A stretch of DNA of 64,000 bases from UKL13-3 sp040387195 (GTDB taxonomy: Bacteria; Bacteroidota; Bacteroidia; UKL13-3). The DNA lies in contig JAZKEF010000014.1 in the NCBI GenBank assembly GCA_040387195.1, forward strand, positions 1 through 64,000, written 5' to 3'. Both the position numbers and the translations under genes were made by a program. Of this stretch, positions 43,771 through 52,427 are shown piece after piece; the first letter of the stretch is position 1; each line of letters begins with the position of its first letter. The notes under the pieces are model-generated. The model ran no database searches and was not told where the DNA came from. It saw nothing but the letters and a program-made list of their open reading frames with translations.

Positions 43771-46107
43771 TTAGTTGTTAAAAATGGTAAAAGGAATAGT
43801 AAGCCTTACGATAATATTTCGTCCGGGCTCATCGGTAAAATACCTGAAGCGGTTCAGGTAGTCGCGGTAGGATACATCGAACACGTTTTTCATACTCACC
43901 GAAACCCTGAGATGCTGTTTGTACACAGGAATTTCAAACCCAACTGTGATGTCAAACAGGGTGTATGCGGATGGCGGATTTTTGTAATCAAGGTTAAGAG
44001 GGAAACGTGTTTGCTTTGCTACGTATGCTGCATTCAACTCTGCAAAAAAATGCTCCAATTTCCACAGTTGTGCCTGTTGGTATTGCACACCCAATCGTCC
44101 GCGGTTTGCGGGCATCATTATAACAGGCATTTTGTTGGTCACATCCTGCGCATGCAAATAATTCAACGCAGCTGTTGTTATCAGATGTGCGTTTAATACC
44201 CGGGAAACGGAAAGTTCCGCACCCTGCATCAATACATCCGTTTGTGTAAACCGAAATGTAGGAAAGGTTCCGCGCAATGTAATAGTGGGTGGTTGTACCG
44301 GAAGCTGATAGATAAAATCATTGATTTGATTGCGGAACACACTCAGCTCAACATTCCATTTTTCGTTATGGTACCTGGTATTAAAATCCGCATTGATACT
44401 TTGCTCGGGAACCAAATTGCTGTCACCCGTTTCGTAAGTTGCAGTTCCGTTGTGCAATCCGTTGCTGTATAATTCATTGATAGCAGGAGGCCGCCATGCC
44501 GATGCTAAGGTCATGTTTACGGTTATGTGTTCATTAAAGGCATAACCACCTCCTGCAATAAATGTAGCCCGCTGAAACTTTTTAGTTTGCGTAGCTATGG
44601 TATTGTTGGTTTCACGGTAATATATGGTTTGATCCCGCATATCGAAACGTGAACCTAACTCGGCCGTCCACCTTCCTTTGTTCCACTTTTCGATGATAAA
44701 AGCACCATAGGTATGTGCTGTAAAATTTGGTATCAGAGGTTTTTGAATTCCATCCGTAAAATTGGATTGATCCATAACACTTACTCCTATTTTACCAGTC
44801 ATATTTTTCCATTTGGTTTGTTCGAAAACACCTTCATAAGTATAGGTGGTAAGTGTTAAATCGTAAGCAGGTTTCATTTGGGTAAGTGATTGCGGATTCC
44901 ATGAAACACCCAGATCATATTCCTTCCGGGAGTTGAGTTGCCTGCTTATCTGAATACCTACTTTACCTATCTTCAACGGGTAACTCAGTTTCATGCTTTG
45001 TGTTTCGTGCCATACCTGCTGATACGGCTTTCCAATGGAATAAGTAAATGGTTGAATGATGAGTGGTTCGTTCTGTTCAATGGCTCTGTACAAATCCGTA
45101 ACACTCCCGATATGAGCAGCGCGCATGATGCCAATCTTGCTGTTAAACACACTACCCGATACCTCAATTTGCAACTTCTTCAACCGGTAAGCCAAAGCAA
45201 CAGAACCATTTTGTTCTTCAAGCCCCGTATTCGAAATAACATAACCGGGAGCATGGCCATCACCTGCTTTTCGGATGCTTCCCTGTACCCGCCAACTGAA
45301 TTGTTGTGTTCTTAAATGTGTTCCCTCAAGCAAACCAGAAACAGAACCTTGCCGGTTATTCGAAAATCCTTGCAGCCCTACTTCACCGGCAATACCGTTT
45401 TCTTTGCGATACCCACGTGGCGACAGGCGAATAGCTCCACCAATGGCTTCTGGACCATACTCAACGGAAGCAGCACCTTTTATCACTTCAACCCTGTTTA
45501 TGGTAAATGGATCAATCTCGGGAGCATGTTCAGTACCCCATTGTTGGCCTTCCTGTTTAATGCCGTTATTGAGTAACACCAGTCTGTTGCTATGTAATCC
45601 GCGCAACACGGGCTTGGCAATTCCCGGTCCGGTGGTCAACGTAGTTATTCCGTTCACGTTTTTGAGTAAATCGCCCAGATTTTGTCCGCGCAATTTTTCT
45701 ATCTGCGTAGCACTTAACACCGAAGTTGCCTGCACTGAATAGGTTTTTGAATCCTGCGTTGCCGTTTGTTCAATAACTGTTTCGTGCAGATGGTAGGACA
45801 GCGGACACAACAACACTACAACCGATTGTTGTTCCGGTAAATTGATGGTGAACACATTGGTTTGGTATCCGATATACGAACACGCTATATGGTAATGTCC
45901 TGCTTTGAGCGTATCAAAAACAGTGAATCCATTTGAATTGGTAATATGTGCATGAGTGTGTTTACTGAGTGTTACAACAGCATCTTCCAAAGGCATTCCG
46001 GTAATGCTATCATTTACCGTAACCCTGAGTTGATACAATTGTTTTCCCGTTTGAGCCGAAGCCGCAAACGACAGCAAACACCATGCAACCAAAATTCTGA
46101 TCTGCAC
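43771..46107 (-). CDS. TonB-dependent outer-membrane receptor
   Basis: 778 aa with signal peptide (ILVAWCLLSFAASAQT). Residues ~25-110 are a CarboxypepD_reg-like domain, the plug follows (IEKLRGQNLGDLLKNVNGI, VLRGLHSNRLVLLNNGIK, EVIKGAASVEYGPEAIGGAI) and a 22-strand barrel ends in NIIVRLTIPFTIFNN. WGTEHAPEIDPF in the plug is a pattern I associate with ZnuD-like receptors, hinting at metal or metal-chelate uptake. Operon: His/Cys-rich small protein, this receptor, lipoprotein. Confidence 0.94.
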   Translation of the reverse strand: MQIRILVAWCLLSFAASAQTGKQLYQLRVTVNDSITGMPLEDAVVTLSKHTHAHITNSNGFTVFDTLKAGHYHIACSYIGYQTNVFTINLPEQQSVVVLLCPLSYHLHETVIEQTATQDSKTYSVQATSVLSATQIEKLRGQNLGDLLKNVNGITTLTTGPGIAKPVLRGLHSNRLVLLNNGIKQEGQQWGTEHAPEIDPFTINRVEVIKGAASVEYGPEAIGGAIRLSPRGYRKENGIAGEVGLQGFSNNRQGSVSGLLEGTHLRTQQFSWRVQGSIRKAGDGHAPGYVISNTGLEEQNGSVALAYRLKKLQIEVSGSVFNSKIGIMRAAHIGSVTDLYRAIEQNEPLIIQPFTYSIGKPYQQVWHETQSMKLSYPLKIGKVGIQISRQLNSRKEYDLGVSWNPQSLTQMKPAYDLTLTTYTYEGVFEQTKWKNMTGKIGVSVMDQSNFTDGIQKPLIPNFTAHTYGAFIIEKWNKGRWTAELGSRFDMRDQTIYYRETNNTIATQTKKFQRATFIAGGGYAFNEHITVNMTLASAWRPPAINELYSNGLHNGTATYETGDSNLVPEQSINADFNTRYHNEKWNVELSVFRNQINDFIYQLPVQPPTITLRGTFPTFRFTQTDVLMQGAELSVSRVLNAHLITTAALNYLHAQDVTNKMPVIMMPANRGRLGVQYQQAQLWKLEHFFAELNAAYVAKQTRFPLNLDYKNPPSAYTLFDITVGFEIPVYKQHLRVSVSMKNVFDVSYRDYLNRFRYFTDEPGRNIIVRLTIPFTIFNN

Positions 46108-46175
46108 AGTACTGTGTATTAAAAAAAGTAAATAGAATAAGAAAGAAGATTCCGGGAATCCGGAATCAATGATAA

Positions 46176-46598
46176 TTAAGCAATTGCCGGAGGTCCTTTA
46201 TTTCCAACAAAAATAAAGTCCTTATTGAGTGTTGTTGTATTCAACTCCTTATACATGGAAGGAACCGAAACCTCTTTGTATACACTAATATCGGATGAAG
46301 CTTCAAACGATTTGATGAAACTAAAATCGCAGGCAAAACATTTGGGATGTGTTTTAGCAATATGCATATCGTGACCACAATCAGTCTCCGGTGCCGATTG
46401 GCAAAACTGTTCATCTAATTCACAATGATGTGCAGGATCATGCTCTTGGTTTACCATAGCTGCCGTATGTTCATCTTCTGCATGCTGGTGCAGTGCATTG
46501 TATGGCAAGAGTGTTGCGGCAAACAATACGGTGAGAAAAATGGCAATATATGGAGCGATGATTTTCAATTGAATGTGCGAATATCTGCAATTCTTCAA
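46176..46598 (-). CDS. Small His/Cys-rich membrane-anchored or exported protein
   Basis: 140 aa, probably from a TTG at 46598 since no ATG fits in frame upstream or near. A hydrophobic segment at 12-35 (IIAPYIAIFLTVLFAATLL) is followed by a His/Cys/Glu-rich region (LHQHAEDEH, HDPAHHCELDEQFC, DCGHDMHIAKTHPKCFACDF) well suited to bind divalent metal. Located 68 nt before the TonB receptor gene. Probably a periplasmic metal-binding partner or sensor; this is inference from composition. Divergent from the DsbA-like gene, with only 34 nt between starts. Confidence 0.65.
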   Translation of the reverse strand: MKNCRYSHIQLKIIAPYIAIFLTVLFAATLLPYNALHQHAEDEHTAAMVNQEHDPAHHCELDEQFCQSAPETDCGHDMHIAKTHPKCFACDFSFIKSFEASSDISVYKEVSVPSMYKELNTTTLNKDFIFVGNKGPPAIA

Positions 46599-46632
46599 AC
46601 ATTTTCTTCCTTTGTATGGTTAACTCCATGAT

Positions 46633-47454
46633 ATGATGACCAAAATCACCAAACTGCTTTTCGTTTCCTTTGTTTCTCTGATTACACTATTGTGTACGTA
46701 TGCAGAGGCCAACGCTCAGCGCAAACCTCTTACACCTGTTACAACAACTAAAAATAAAAAACTAATGAAAGTAGAAATATGGAGTGATGTGATGTGTCCC
46801 TTTTGTTACATCGGCAAACGCAGATTTGAAGCGGCTCTTGCACAATTTGAACATAAAGACCAAGTGGAAGTTGTCTGGAAAAGTTTTCAGCTACAACCCG
46901 ATCTTAAAACCGACCCCACTAAAAGTACACTTGAACACCTTTCACAAAGCAAAGGCTGGACGATGGAATACACGAAACAGGTAACAGCCAATGTGGTAGC
47001 CATGGCCAAAGAAGTGGGACTGGCTTATGATTTTGATAAAGCGGTTGTGGCCAATTCGTTTGATGCACATCGTTTGTCTCATTATGCCAAAAGCAAAGGC
47101 AAGGGAGATGCGATGGAAGAGCAATTGTTTAAGGCTTATTTTATTGATGGCAAAAACACAGCCGACCATCAAACCTTGACTGCACTGGCAACCGCAATCG
47201 GACTGGATGAAAAAGAGGTGAAACTAGTATTGGCAACAGATGCTCATGCCAAGGATGTACACAAGGATATCTATGAGTCGCAACAGATTGGCGTGAATGG
47301 TGTACCCTTTTTTGCAGTGAACAATAAATATGCAATCTCCGGAGCACAATCCTCAGAAACATTTTTGGGTGCCCTGCAAAAGGCCTGGGCTGAAATTCCC
47401 GAAACCGAAAAGGTGAGCGGAGGAGTTTGTACCCCTGACGGGAAGTGTGATTAA
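46633..47454 (+). CDS. Exported DsbA-family oxidoreductase (FrnE-like)
   Basis: 273 aa. Residues 45-260 form a thioredoxin fold with a helical insert; active site C55-P-F-C58 in SDVMCPFCYIGKRRF, cis-Pro loop GVNGVPFFAVNNKYAISGAQ. FrnE-type proteins normally begin at MKVEIW, here residue 45; in front lies a signal peptide (LLFVSFVSLITLLCTYAEANAQ) plus a linker. So this version appears to be exported to the periplasm, unless translation starts at the internal ATG 46765. Divergent from the metal-related TonB operon and convergent with fic. Confidence 0.9.
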   Translation: MMTKITKLLFVSFVSLITLLCTYAEANAQRKPLTPVTTTKNKKLMKVEIWSDVMCPFCYIGKRRFEAALAQFEHKDQVEVVWKSFQLQPDLKTDPTKSTLEHLSQSKGWTMEYTKQVTANVVAMAKEVGLAYDFDKAVVANSFDAHRLSHYAKSKGKGDAMEEQLFKAYFIDGKNTADHQTLTALATAIGLDEKEVKLVLATDAHAKDVHKDIYESQQIGVNGVPFFAVNNKYAISGAQSSETFLGALQKAWAEIPETEKVSGGVCTPDGKCD

Positions 47455-47456
47455 CC

Positions 47457-48584
47457 TTATCCGTTGAGAATTCTGAGCAAATCGTGATTCATGTAATACA
47501 CTTCTTTCCCGTCTATCTTGGGTGTAAGAATTCCGTTTTTCACCAAATCAGCCATGTATTTTGTAATGGTAGTTCGGCTGCTTTTACCCAATACTTCACC
47601 TACGGATTTGGCTTTTGTATATGGTTGTGAAAACAATAACTCGTTCAGCTCTTTACTGTATGTTTTAAGATGTTTTTTTCCATGCGCCAAAGTTGATTCC
47701 ATTTGTTCCAGAATTTCATCAATAATCCGGTTACTGTGTTTAGCACTTTGCTCAACCGCATCCAACATATACATGAGCCATGGCTTCCATGCTTGTCTTT
47801 GTGTTACACCTGCCAATAAATGGTAATAGTCTTCTTTGTGTTCGATGATATATTTACTAAGATATAAAACAGGTTGTGCCAGCAACTGCTGATTAACAAG
47901 ATATAGTAAGTTAATTACGCGGCCTGTACGTCCGTTTCCATCAATAAAAGGGTGAATGGCTTCGAACTGATAATGTGCAATGGCCATCTTCAGCAAGGGA
48001 TCAACCGGGTATTTTTTTTCATCATTCAGGTAGCTGATCAGGTTTTTCATTTTCGTCTCTATTACACCTTTTCCTCTTGGTGGAGTATAAATGGTTTCAC
48101 CCGGTTTTACCTCGGAGTTTCCTCTTTTGATAACTACCATGGATTGTGGTGACCTGTATGTTTGGGACAGATTTTTGATTTGCTTAAAAACCTGTATGAT
48201 GGCTTTTTCATCCAGCTTTCCACTTTTTTGAATGGTGCGGTATCCCGCCCAAAGTGATTCCCGGTAACGCAATACTTCCTTTACACTACCCCGTGCCTGC
48301 TCCTCCTTCACCGTTTCCGAAATGGCTTTGTATAAATCGTCCTCTGTTGTAAAAATATTCTCAATCTCCGTTGAACTTCTTGCCTCCTGCAATGCCAATG
48401 TATTAATAAGCATCAGGGGATTGGGCAGCCTCATTACATTCCGGTTGAGTTCAGCCAGGGCCCTGCTTGCGTGCCCCCATTTCAACAACACCTCTCCATC
48501 GAATATTTTATCATCCGTTGGCAGCAGTGGTAATTCGTTAAACGGCTTGTTTCGGTCGTATTGTATTTTTTTTGTTGTGTTCAT
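47457..48584 (-). CDS. Fic-domain AMP/NMP-transferase with C-terminal winged helix (class II, self-inhibited)
   Basis: 375 aa from ATG 48584 (MNTTKKI); the longer frame at 48608 would begin inside an operator. Order: Fic_N region with inhibitory helix motif S71-T-E-I-E75-N76, Fic core with full active-site HPFIDGNGRTGR (211-222), then a winged-helix domain near 325-375 (KSVGEVLGKSSRTTITKYMADLVKNGIL). It resembles SoFic-type proteins. Fic enzymes transfer AMP onto hydroxyl groups of target proteins. The DNA-binding tail and five palindromes before the gene point to direct self-control of transcription. No toxin/antitoxin partner next to it. Confidence 0.93.
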   Translation of the reverse strand: MNTTKKIQYDRNKPFNELPLLPTDDKIFDGEVLLKWGHASRALAELNRNVMRLPNPLMLINTLALQEARSSTEIENIFTTEDDLYKAISETVKEEQARGSVKEVLRYRESLWAGYRTIQKSGKLDEKAIIQVFKQIKNLSQTYRSPQSMVVIKRGNSEVKPGETIYTPPRGKGVIETKMKNLISYLNDEKKYPVDPLLKMAIAHYQFEAIHPFIDGNGRTGRVINLLYLVNQQLLAQPVLYLSKYIIEHKEDYYHLLAGVTQRQAWKPWLMYMLDAVEQSAKHSNRIIDEILEQMESTLAHGKKHLKTYSKELNELLFSQPYTKAKSVGEVLGKSSRTTITKYMADLVKNGILTPKIDGKEVYYMNHDLLRILNG

Positions 48585-48599
48585 ATTTTTATTAATTAT

Positions 48600-48766
48600 T
48601 GGACACATGGCAAATATATGTCCAGTTTTGGGATATATGCATCATTCATGTCCATTTTTTATTAAATAACTGAACACATAGTAAAAATCTGTTCAGTTTT
48701 TGGACACATAAAGCATACATGTCCAATTTTTACATATTAACTGAACATATGCCTAAAATATGTCCA
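48600..48766. promoter_or_regulatory. Five-palindrome operator array made of a 71-bp tandem repeat, between fic and hutU
   Basis: Five 25-nt sites of form TGRACAYAT, 7 nt, ATATGTYCA: 48600-48624, 48630-48654 (weaker left arm), 48671-48695, 48701-48725, 48742-48766. Their starts are 30, 41, 30 and 41 nt apart. 48600-48670 aligns without gaps to 48671-48741 (about 70-75 percent the same), so the array is a 71-bp tandem repeat with two sites each plus a fifth site. A minus-strand -7 element TATATTTG (48611-48618) for fic is inside site 1, so a bound protein would block fic. hutU starts 63 nt past site 5. Confidence 0.8.
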
Positions 48767-48803
48767 AAATTAGCTGACGCGAGGAAAGGATAAATTTTAA
48801 AAC

Positions 48804-48811
48804 TATTTTTG
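48804..48811 (+). promoter_or_regulatory. Putative -7 element of hutU without a clear -33
   Basis: TATTTTTG matches TAnnTTTG; the start would fall near 48818, ten nt before the ATG. At the -33 position there is GAGG-like sequence, not TTTG, which suggests a weak or activator-aided promoter next to the operator array. Confidence 0.45.
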
Positions 48812-48828
48812 GCCAAAATTTCAGTACA

Positions 48829-50511
48829 ATGAATAGAAGAGAATTACACGCAGCAACAGGCAATACATTGAGTTGCAAAGGATGGGTACAGGAAGCAGCA
48901 TTACGTATGTTGTTTAACAACCTTGATCCGGATGTAGCTGAAAAACCTGAAGATCTTGTAGTATACGGTGGTATTGGGAAAGCAGCCCGCAACTGGGAGA
49001 GTTTTGAACTGATCGTAAAAGCACTACAAGACCTTGAAGAAGACGAAACGTTATTGATTCAAAGTGGTAAACCTGTTGGGATTTTACCTACGCATAAAGA
49101 TGCTCCCCGCGTAATCATTTCCAACTCCATGCTGGTACCGAAATGGGCCAACTGGGAAACCTTTCATGAGCTGGATAAAAAAGGATTGATGATGTACGGG
49201 CAGATGACTGCCGGAAGCTGGATATACATTGGTTCGCAAGGAATTGTACAAGGCACATACGAAACATTTGCCGAAGCTGCGCGTCAGCATTTTGGCGGAA
49301 CGTTAAAAGGAACACTTTCGGTAACCGCTGGATTAGGCGGAATGGGAGGTGCACAGCCATTGGCCGTTACCATGTGTGATGGTGTATGTTTGGCCGCTGA
49401 TGTGGTAGAATGGCGCATCAAAAAGCGCATTGAAACACGTTACCTGGATATTATGAGCCGCGATATTGACCAGGCCATTGATATGGCTTTAAAAGCAAAG
49501 GCTGACGGGAAACGTTTATCCATTGGTGTGGTTTGCAATGTTATTGATTTACTGGAGCGTTTGATTGAGCGCAATATCACTCCTGATTTGCTTACCGATC
49601 AAACTTCGGCTCACGATCCGTTGAATGGATATTATCCTGAGGGTATTGCTGAAGAAGTAGCCGACAGAATGCGCAAAACCGAGCCTGAAAGATACGTTGA
49701 GAAATCGCTGGATACAATGGCTCACCATGTGAAGCTGATGCTTGAGTTGCAAAAACGCGGAGCTATTACATTTGATTACGGAAACAATTTACGCGGACAA
49801 GCAAAAGATCAGCGCGGTGTTGAAAATGCTTTCGACTTCCCAGGATTTGTACCTGCTTATATCCGTCCGTTGTTCTGCGAAGGCAAAGGACCTTTCCGCT
49901 GGGTAGCCCTGAGTGGTGATCCTAATGATATTTATGTGACCGACCAGGTGATGAAAGAACTATTCCCTGAGAATATTTCCCTCCACCGCTGGTTGGATAT
50001 GGCACGCGAGCGTATTGCTTTCCAGGGATTACCTGCACGCATTTGTTGGATTGGACAGGGAGACCGCGAAAAAGCAGCATTGGCCTTTAACGAATTGGTG
50101 AGAACCGGAAAAGTAAAAGGACCGATTGTGATTGGCCGCGACCATTTGGATACGGGTTCGGTAGCTTCACCTAACCGCGAAACAGAAGCGATGAAAGATG
50201 GCAGCGATGCCGTTGCCGACTGGCCTATTTTAAATGCACTAATCAATACCGCAGGTGGTGCAAGCTGGGTTTCTGTTCACCATGGTGGTGGAGTAGGAAT
50301 GGGTTATTCCATACATGCAGGAATGGTAATTCTTGCCGATGGAACAGATGATGCCGCACGCAGGCTAAAACGTGTATTGCACAATGATCCGGCAATGGGT
50401 GTGATTCGCCATGCTGATGCCGGATATGATATTGCGATTGACACAGCAAGAAAACATAGACTTGATATCAAAGAACGATTGAAAGACAAAGCCGCCAAGG
50501 CAGGATATTAA
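48829..50511 (+). CDS. hutU: Urocanate hydratase
   Basis: 560 aa, usual length and conserved over its whole span. Second step of histidine breakdown: urocanate to imidazolone propionate, with tightly bound NAD. Recognised from GNTLSCKGWVQEAALRML, the NAD-fold glycine region VTAGLGGMGGAQP, the active-site Cys/Arg region and VSVHHGGGVGMGYSIHAG. hutH, hutI and hutG are not adjacent, which is unlike many hut operons. Divergent from fic. Confidence 0.97.
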   Translation: MNRRELHAATGNTLSCKGWVQEAALRMLFNNLDPDVAEKPEDLVVYGGIGKAARNWESFELIVKALQDLEEDETLLIQSGKPVGILPTHKDAPRVIISNSMLVPKWANWETFHELDKKGLMMYGQMTAGSWIYIGSQGIVQGTYETFAEAARQHFGGTLKGTLSVTAGLGGMGGAQPLAVTMCDGVCLAADVVEWRIKKRIETRYLDIMSRDIDQAIDMALKAKADGKRLSIGVVCNVIDLLERLIERNITPDLLTDQTSAHDPLNGYYPEGIAEEVADRMRKTEPERYVEKSLDTMAHHVKLMLELQKRGAITFDYGNNLRGQAKDQRGVENAFDFPGFVPAYIRPLFCEGKGPFRWVALSGDPNDIYVTDQVMKELFPENISLHRWLDMARERIAFQGLPARICWIGQGDREKAALAFNELVRTGKVKGPIVIGRDHLDTGSVASPNRETEAMKDGSDAVADWPILNALINTAGGASWVSVHHGGGVGMGYSIHAGMVILADGTDDAARRLKRVLHNDPAMGVIRHADAGYDIAIDTARKHRLDIKERLKDKAAKAGY

Positions 50512-50515
50512 CAAC

Positions 50516-50552
50516 AAAAAAATCCCGTTCAAAACTGAGCGGGATTTTTTTT
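50516..50552 (+). terminator. Intrinsic terminator of hutU
   Basis: AAAATCCCG pairs with CGGGATTTT (stem about 10-12 bp with A/T extension), then a T-run to 50552; 5 nt after the stop. Confidence 0.92.
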
Positions 50553-50607
50553 GAGCCTATTCATTGGAATACATTTTGAAATAATGCCTGCATAAAATTT
50601 TATCAAA

Positions 50608-51255
50608 ATGAAAACAACAACCACATTCGCAATGATTGCCGTTATGATCGGGATGATTGCCTGTACAGGGCGCGACAAGGGCGCAGAACAATCGGTGAAG
50701 AACCTGAACGTTTATATTGATTCAATAGAACGTGACCATTCAAACTATTATAAAGATGAAAACTACTGGACGGCAGTTGAATCAGGATATGAGGAAAAAC
50801 GTCAACAGGTTGAGGCTAAATCTGCACAGATGGACGATAAACTTCGCAAGGAATATGCCGAATTACAAAAAGAGTATGCAGCCCTTAAGGAAAAATACAA
50901 TGCAGAGCATGCTAAAGTGAGTAACTACAGGCTGGTATTACGAAATGCGCTTTTCGGAGAAGGTGTGATTGGTGATGATGTGAGCTTTAACTTTATGACC
51001 GCCACTAACGCGGAAAGTGTGTATGAAAATTTCGTGAATACCATCAGTAACAACAAAGACGTTTATAGCAGGGAAGACTGGGATGAGATAAAAGTATTAT
51101 ATGAGGCGATGGATACCCGAAAAAATGTGATTGAAAAAGAATTAAGCAGTGCCGATAACCGATCCATAGCGGCCCATAAAATTCGCTTTGCTTCTATTAA
51201 AGCACTCAATCGTCCTGCTTCAAAAGCAGAAGAAAACAGTTCGGCCAAAGAGTAG
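50608..51255 (+). CDS. Hypothetical lipoprotein with coiled coil
   Basis: 215 aa; signal peptide with lipobox MIAC (C19). Residues ~60-105 (YEEKRQQVEAKSAQMDDKL, KEYAELQKEYAALKEKYNAEHAKV) form a heptad-rich coiled coil, and the rest is helical. Resembles small Bacteroidota lipoproteins of unknown role (DUF6565-like, tentative). Single gene, ended by a bidirectional hairpin. Confidence 0.78.
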   Translation: MKTTTTFAMIAVMIGMIACTGRDKGAEQSVKNLNVYIDSIERDHSNYYKDENYWTAVESGYEEKRQQVEAKSAQMDDKLRKEYAELQKEYAALKEKYNAEHAKVSNYRLVLRNALFGEGVIGDDVSFNFMTATNAESVYENFVNTISNNKDVYSREDWDEIKVLYEAMDTRKNVIEKELSSADNRSIAAHKIRFASIKALNRPASKAEENSSAKE

Positions 51256-51277
51256 TTACTTCAAATTCAAATGTTAA

Positions 51278-51326
51278 AACTAAATTACGTTACACTGAAA
51301 GTGCAGCGTAATTTAGTTCATTTTTT
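51278..51326. terminator. Bidirectional intrinsic terminator
   Basis: 12 paired bases (AACTAAATTACG 51278-51289 with CGTAATTTAGTT 51307-51318), further pairing inside (CACT/AGTG), T-runs on both sides (TCATTTTTT on plus, TTTT on minus). It serves the lipoprotein at 50608 and the end of the large minus-strand run, whose last stop is at 51318-51320. Confidence 0.9.
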
Positions 51327-52427
51327 AGGTTCATTGAGCAAGTTCAACATTCTGGTTCTTAAACGTCTCACAGTCGTGGTCTCTGCATTTGATAACATAA
51401 TGAGTGTAAGATCCTTGTCAATTAACCGATAGAATGCATGCACATTACCCGGATGAAATCCTGTATGGTAGATCATTCTTCCTGAAGGATTTTCCCTGAT
51501 GAACCAACCAAATCCATACCCTACGTTTTCTCCCATGGGCAATATGGAATCTTTTAACCTTGCCTGTTGAAATGCTTCCGCTTGCTGTTCGCATGATAAT
51601 AAGGTACAACCTGTAAGTGCCTTATCCCATTTGGCAAGATCACGTGCCGATGATACTACAGAACCATCCCCATAAAAATCGCCCAGGTAAAACACAAAAT
51701 GATATTTGGGTTGCAGGTGTGCATATTCAAATTTGTTGTTTTGATATACATGTCCGATGGCCAGGTTTTTATTCCTGAGTCTTTGAATATCTGTAATTTT
51801 ATAACCAAACGTCTCCTTCATCTTTAGTGGTTTGAAAATATGCTTGTTCAAAAACACATCATAACCCAACCCCGAAACCTGCTCGATAATATTCGCCAGA
51901 AAATCATACCCGATATCACAATATTCAAGCTGGGTTCCCGGACTAAACTGCAGCGGGAGTTTATTCTCCATTAAGTAGGTGAGCACTTCTTTGTTTCCAA
52001 AAGAATGCAGCGTATCCATGTTCGGTCTTATCTTATCCCAAAAATCGGGCAACCCTGATGAATGATGCAACAGGTGCCTGATGGTAATGTTCGCATACGG
52101 AAATGTTGGAAGGTATTTTTGTACCGGATGATCATACTCCAACAGTCCTTTGCTTTTGAGTATCATGATCCCATAAGCCGTGAACTGTTTAGAAATGGAG
52201 GCTAACTGAAATGAATGCGATGATGTAAGCGGTTTTTTACTTGCAACGTCTGCATATCCATAACTTCTTTCAAAGATGGTTTTTCCTTTGTGGGTGATGA
52301 GGATGTTTCCATAGAACGGAGCTACTGCAGACGCACTATCCAATACATAAGCAATGCTATCTATCTGCTGGGATTTTCCAACATGACCCAACCCAAGGAT
52401 CCATAAAACCAATACTGCTTTTTTCAT
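51318..52427 (-). CDS. Serine hydrolase, class C beta-lactamase-like (AmpC/EstB family), exported
   Basis: 369 aa; signal peptide (AVLVLWILGLGHVGKSQ). Catalytic S77-I-S-K80; second motif appears as EYCDIGY, so the usual Tyr-x-Asn is Tyr-x-Asp; third motif HTG in YHTGFHPG. These proteins include esterases and peptidases as often as beta-lactamases. Overlaps the stop of the fusion gene by 4 nt (ATGA), so translation is coupled, and it is related to the second half of that fusion. Last gene of the minus-strand run. Confidence 0.9.
   Translation of the reverse strand: MKKAVLVLWILGLGHVGKSQQIDSIAYVLDSASAVAPFYGNILITHKGKTIFERSYGYADVASKKPLTSSHSFQLASISKQFTAYGIMILKSKGLLEYDHPVQKYLPTFPYANITIRHLLHHSSGLPDFWDKIRPNMDTLHSFGNKEVLTYLMENKLPLQFSPGTQLEYCDIGYDFLANIIEQVSGLGYDVFLNKHIFKPLKMKETFGYKITDIQRLRNKNLAIGHVYQNNKFEYAHLQPKYHFVFYLGDFYGDGSVVSSARDLAKWDKALTGCTLLSCEQQAEAFQQARLKDSILPMGENVGYGFGWFIRENPSGRMIYHTGFHPGNVHAFYRLIDKDLTLIMLSNAETTTVRRLRTRMLNLLNEPKK

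Noticed and set aside
47457..48584. Fic/antitoxin pair (class I)
   Set aside because: No small antitoxin gene is adjacent, and the inhibitory motif is inside the same protein, as in class II.
48600..48766. Origin of replication or iteron array
   Set aside because: Sites are palindromes tied to the fic promoter, no DnaA boxes and no rep gene are near.
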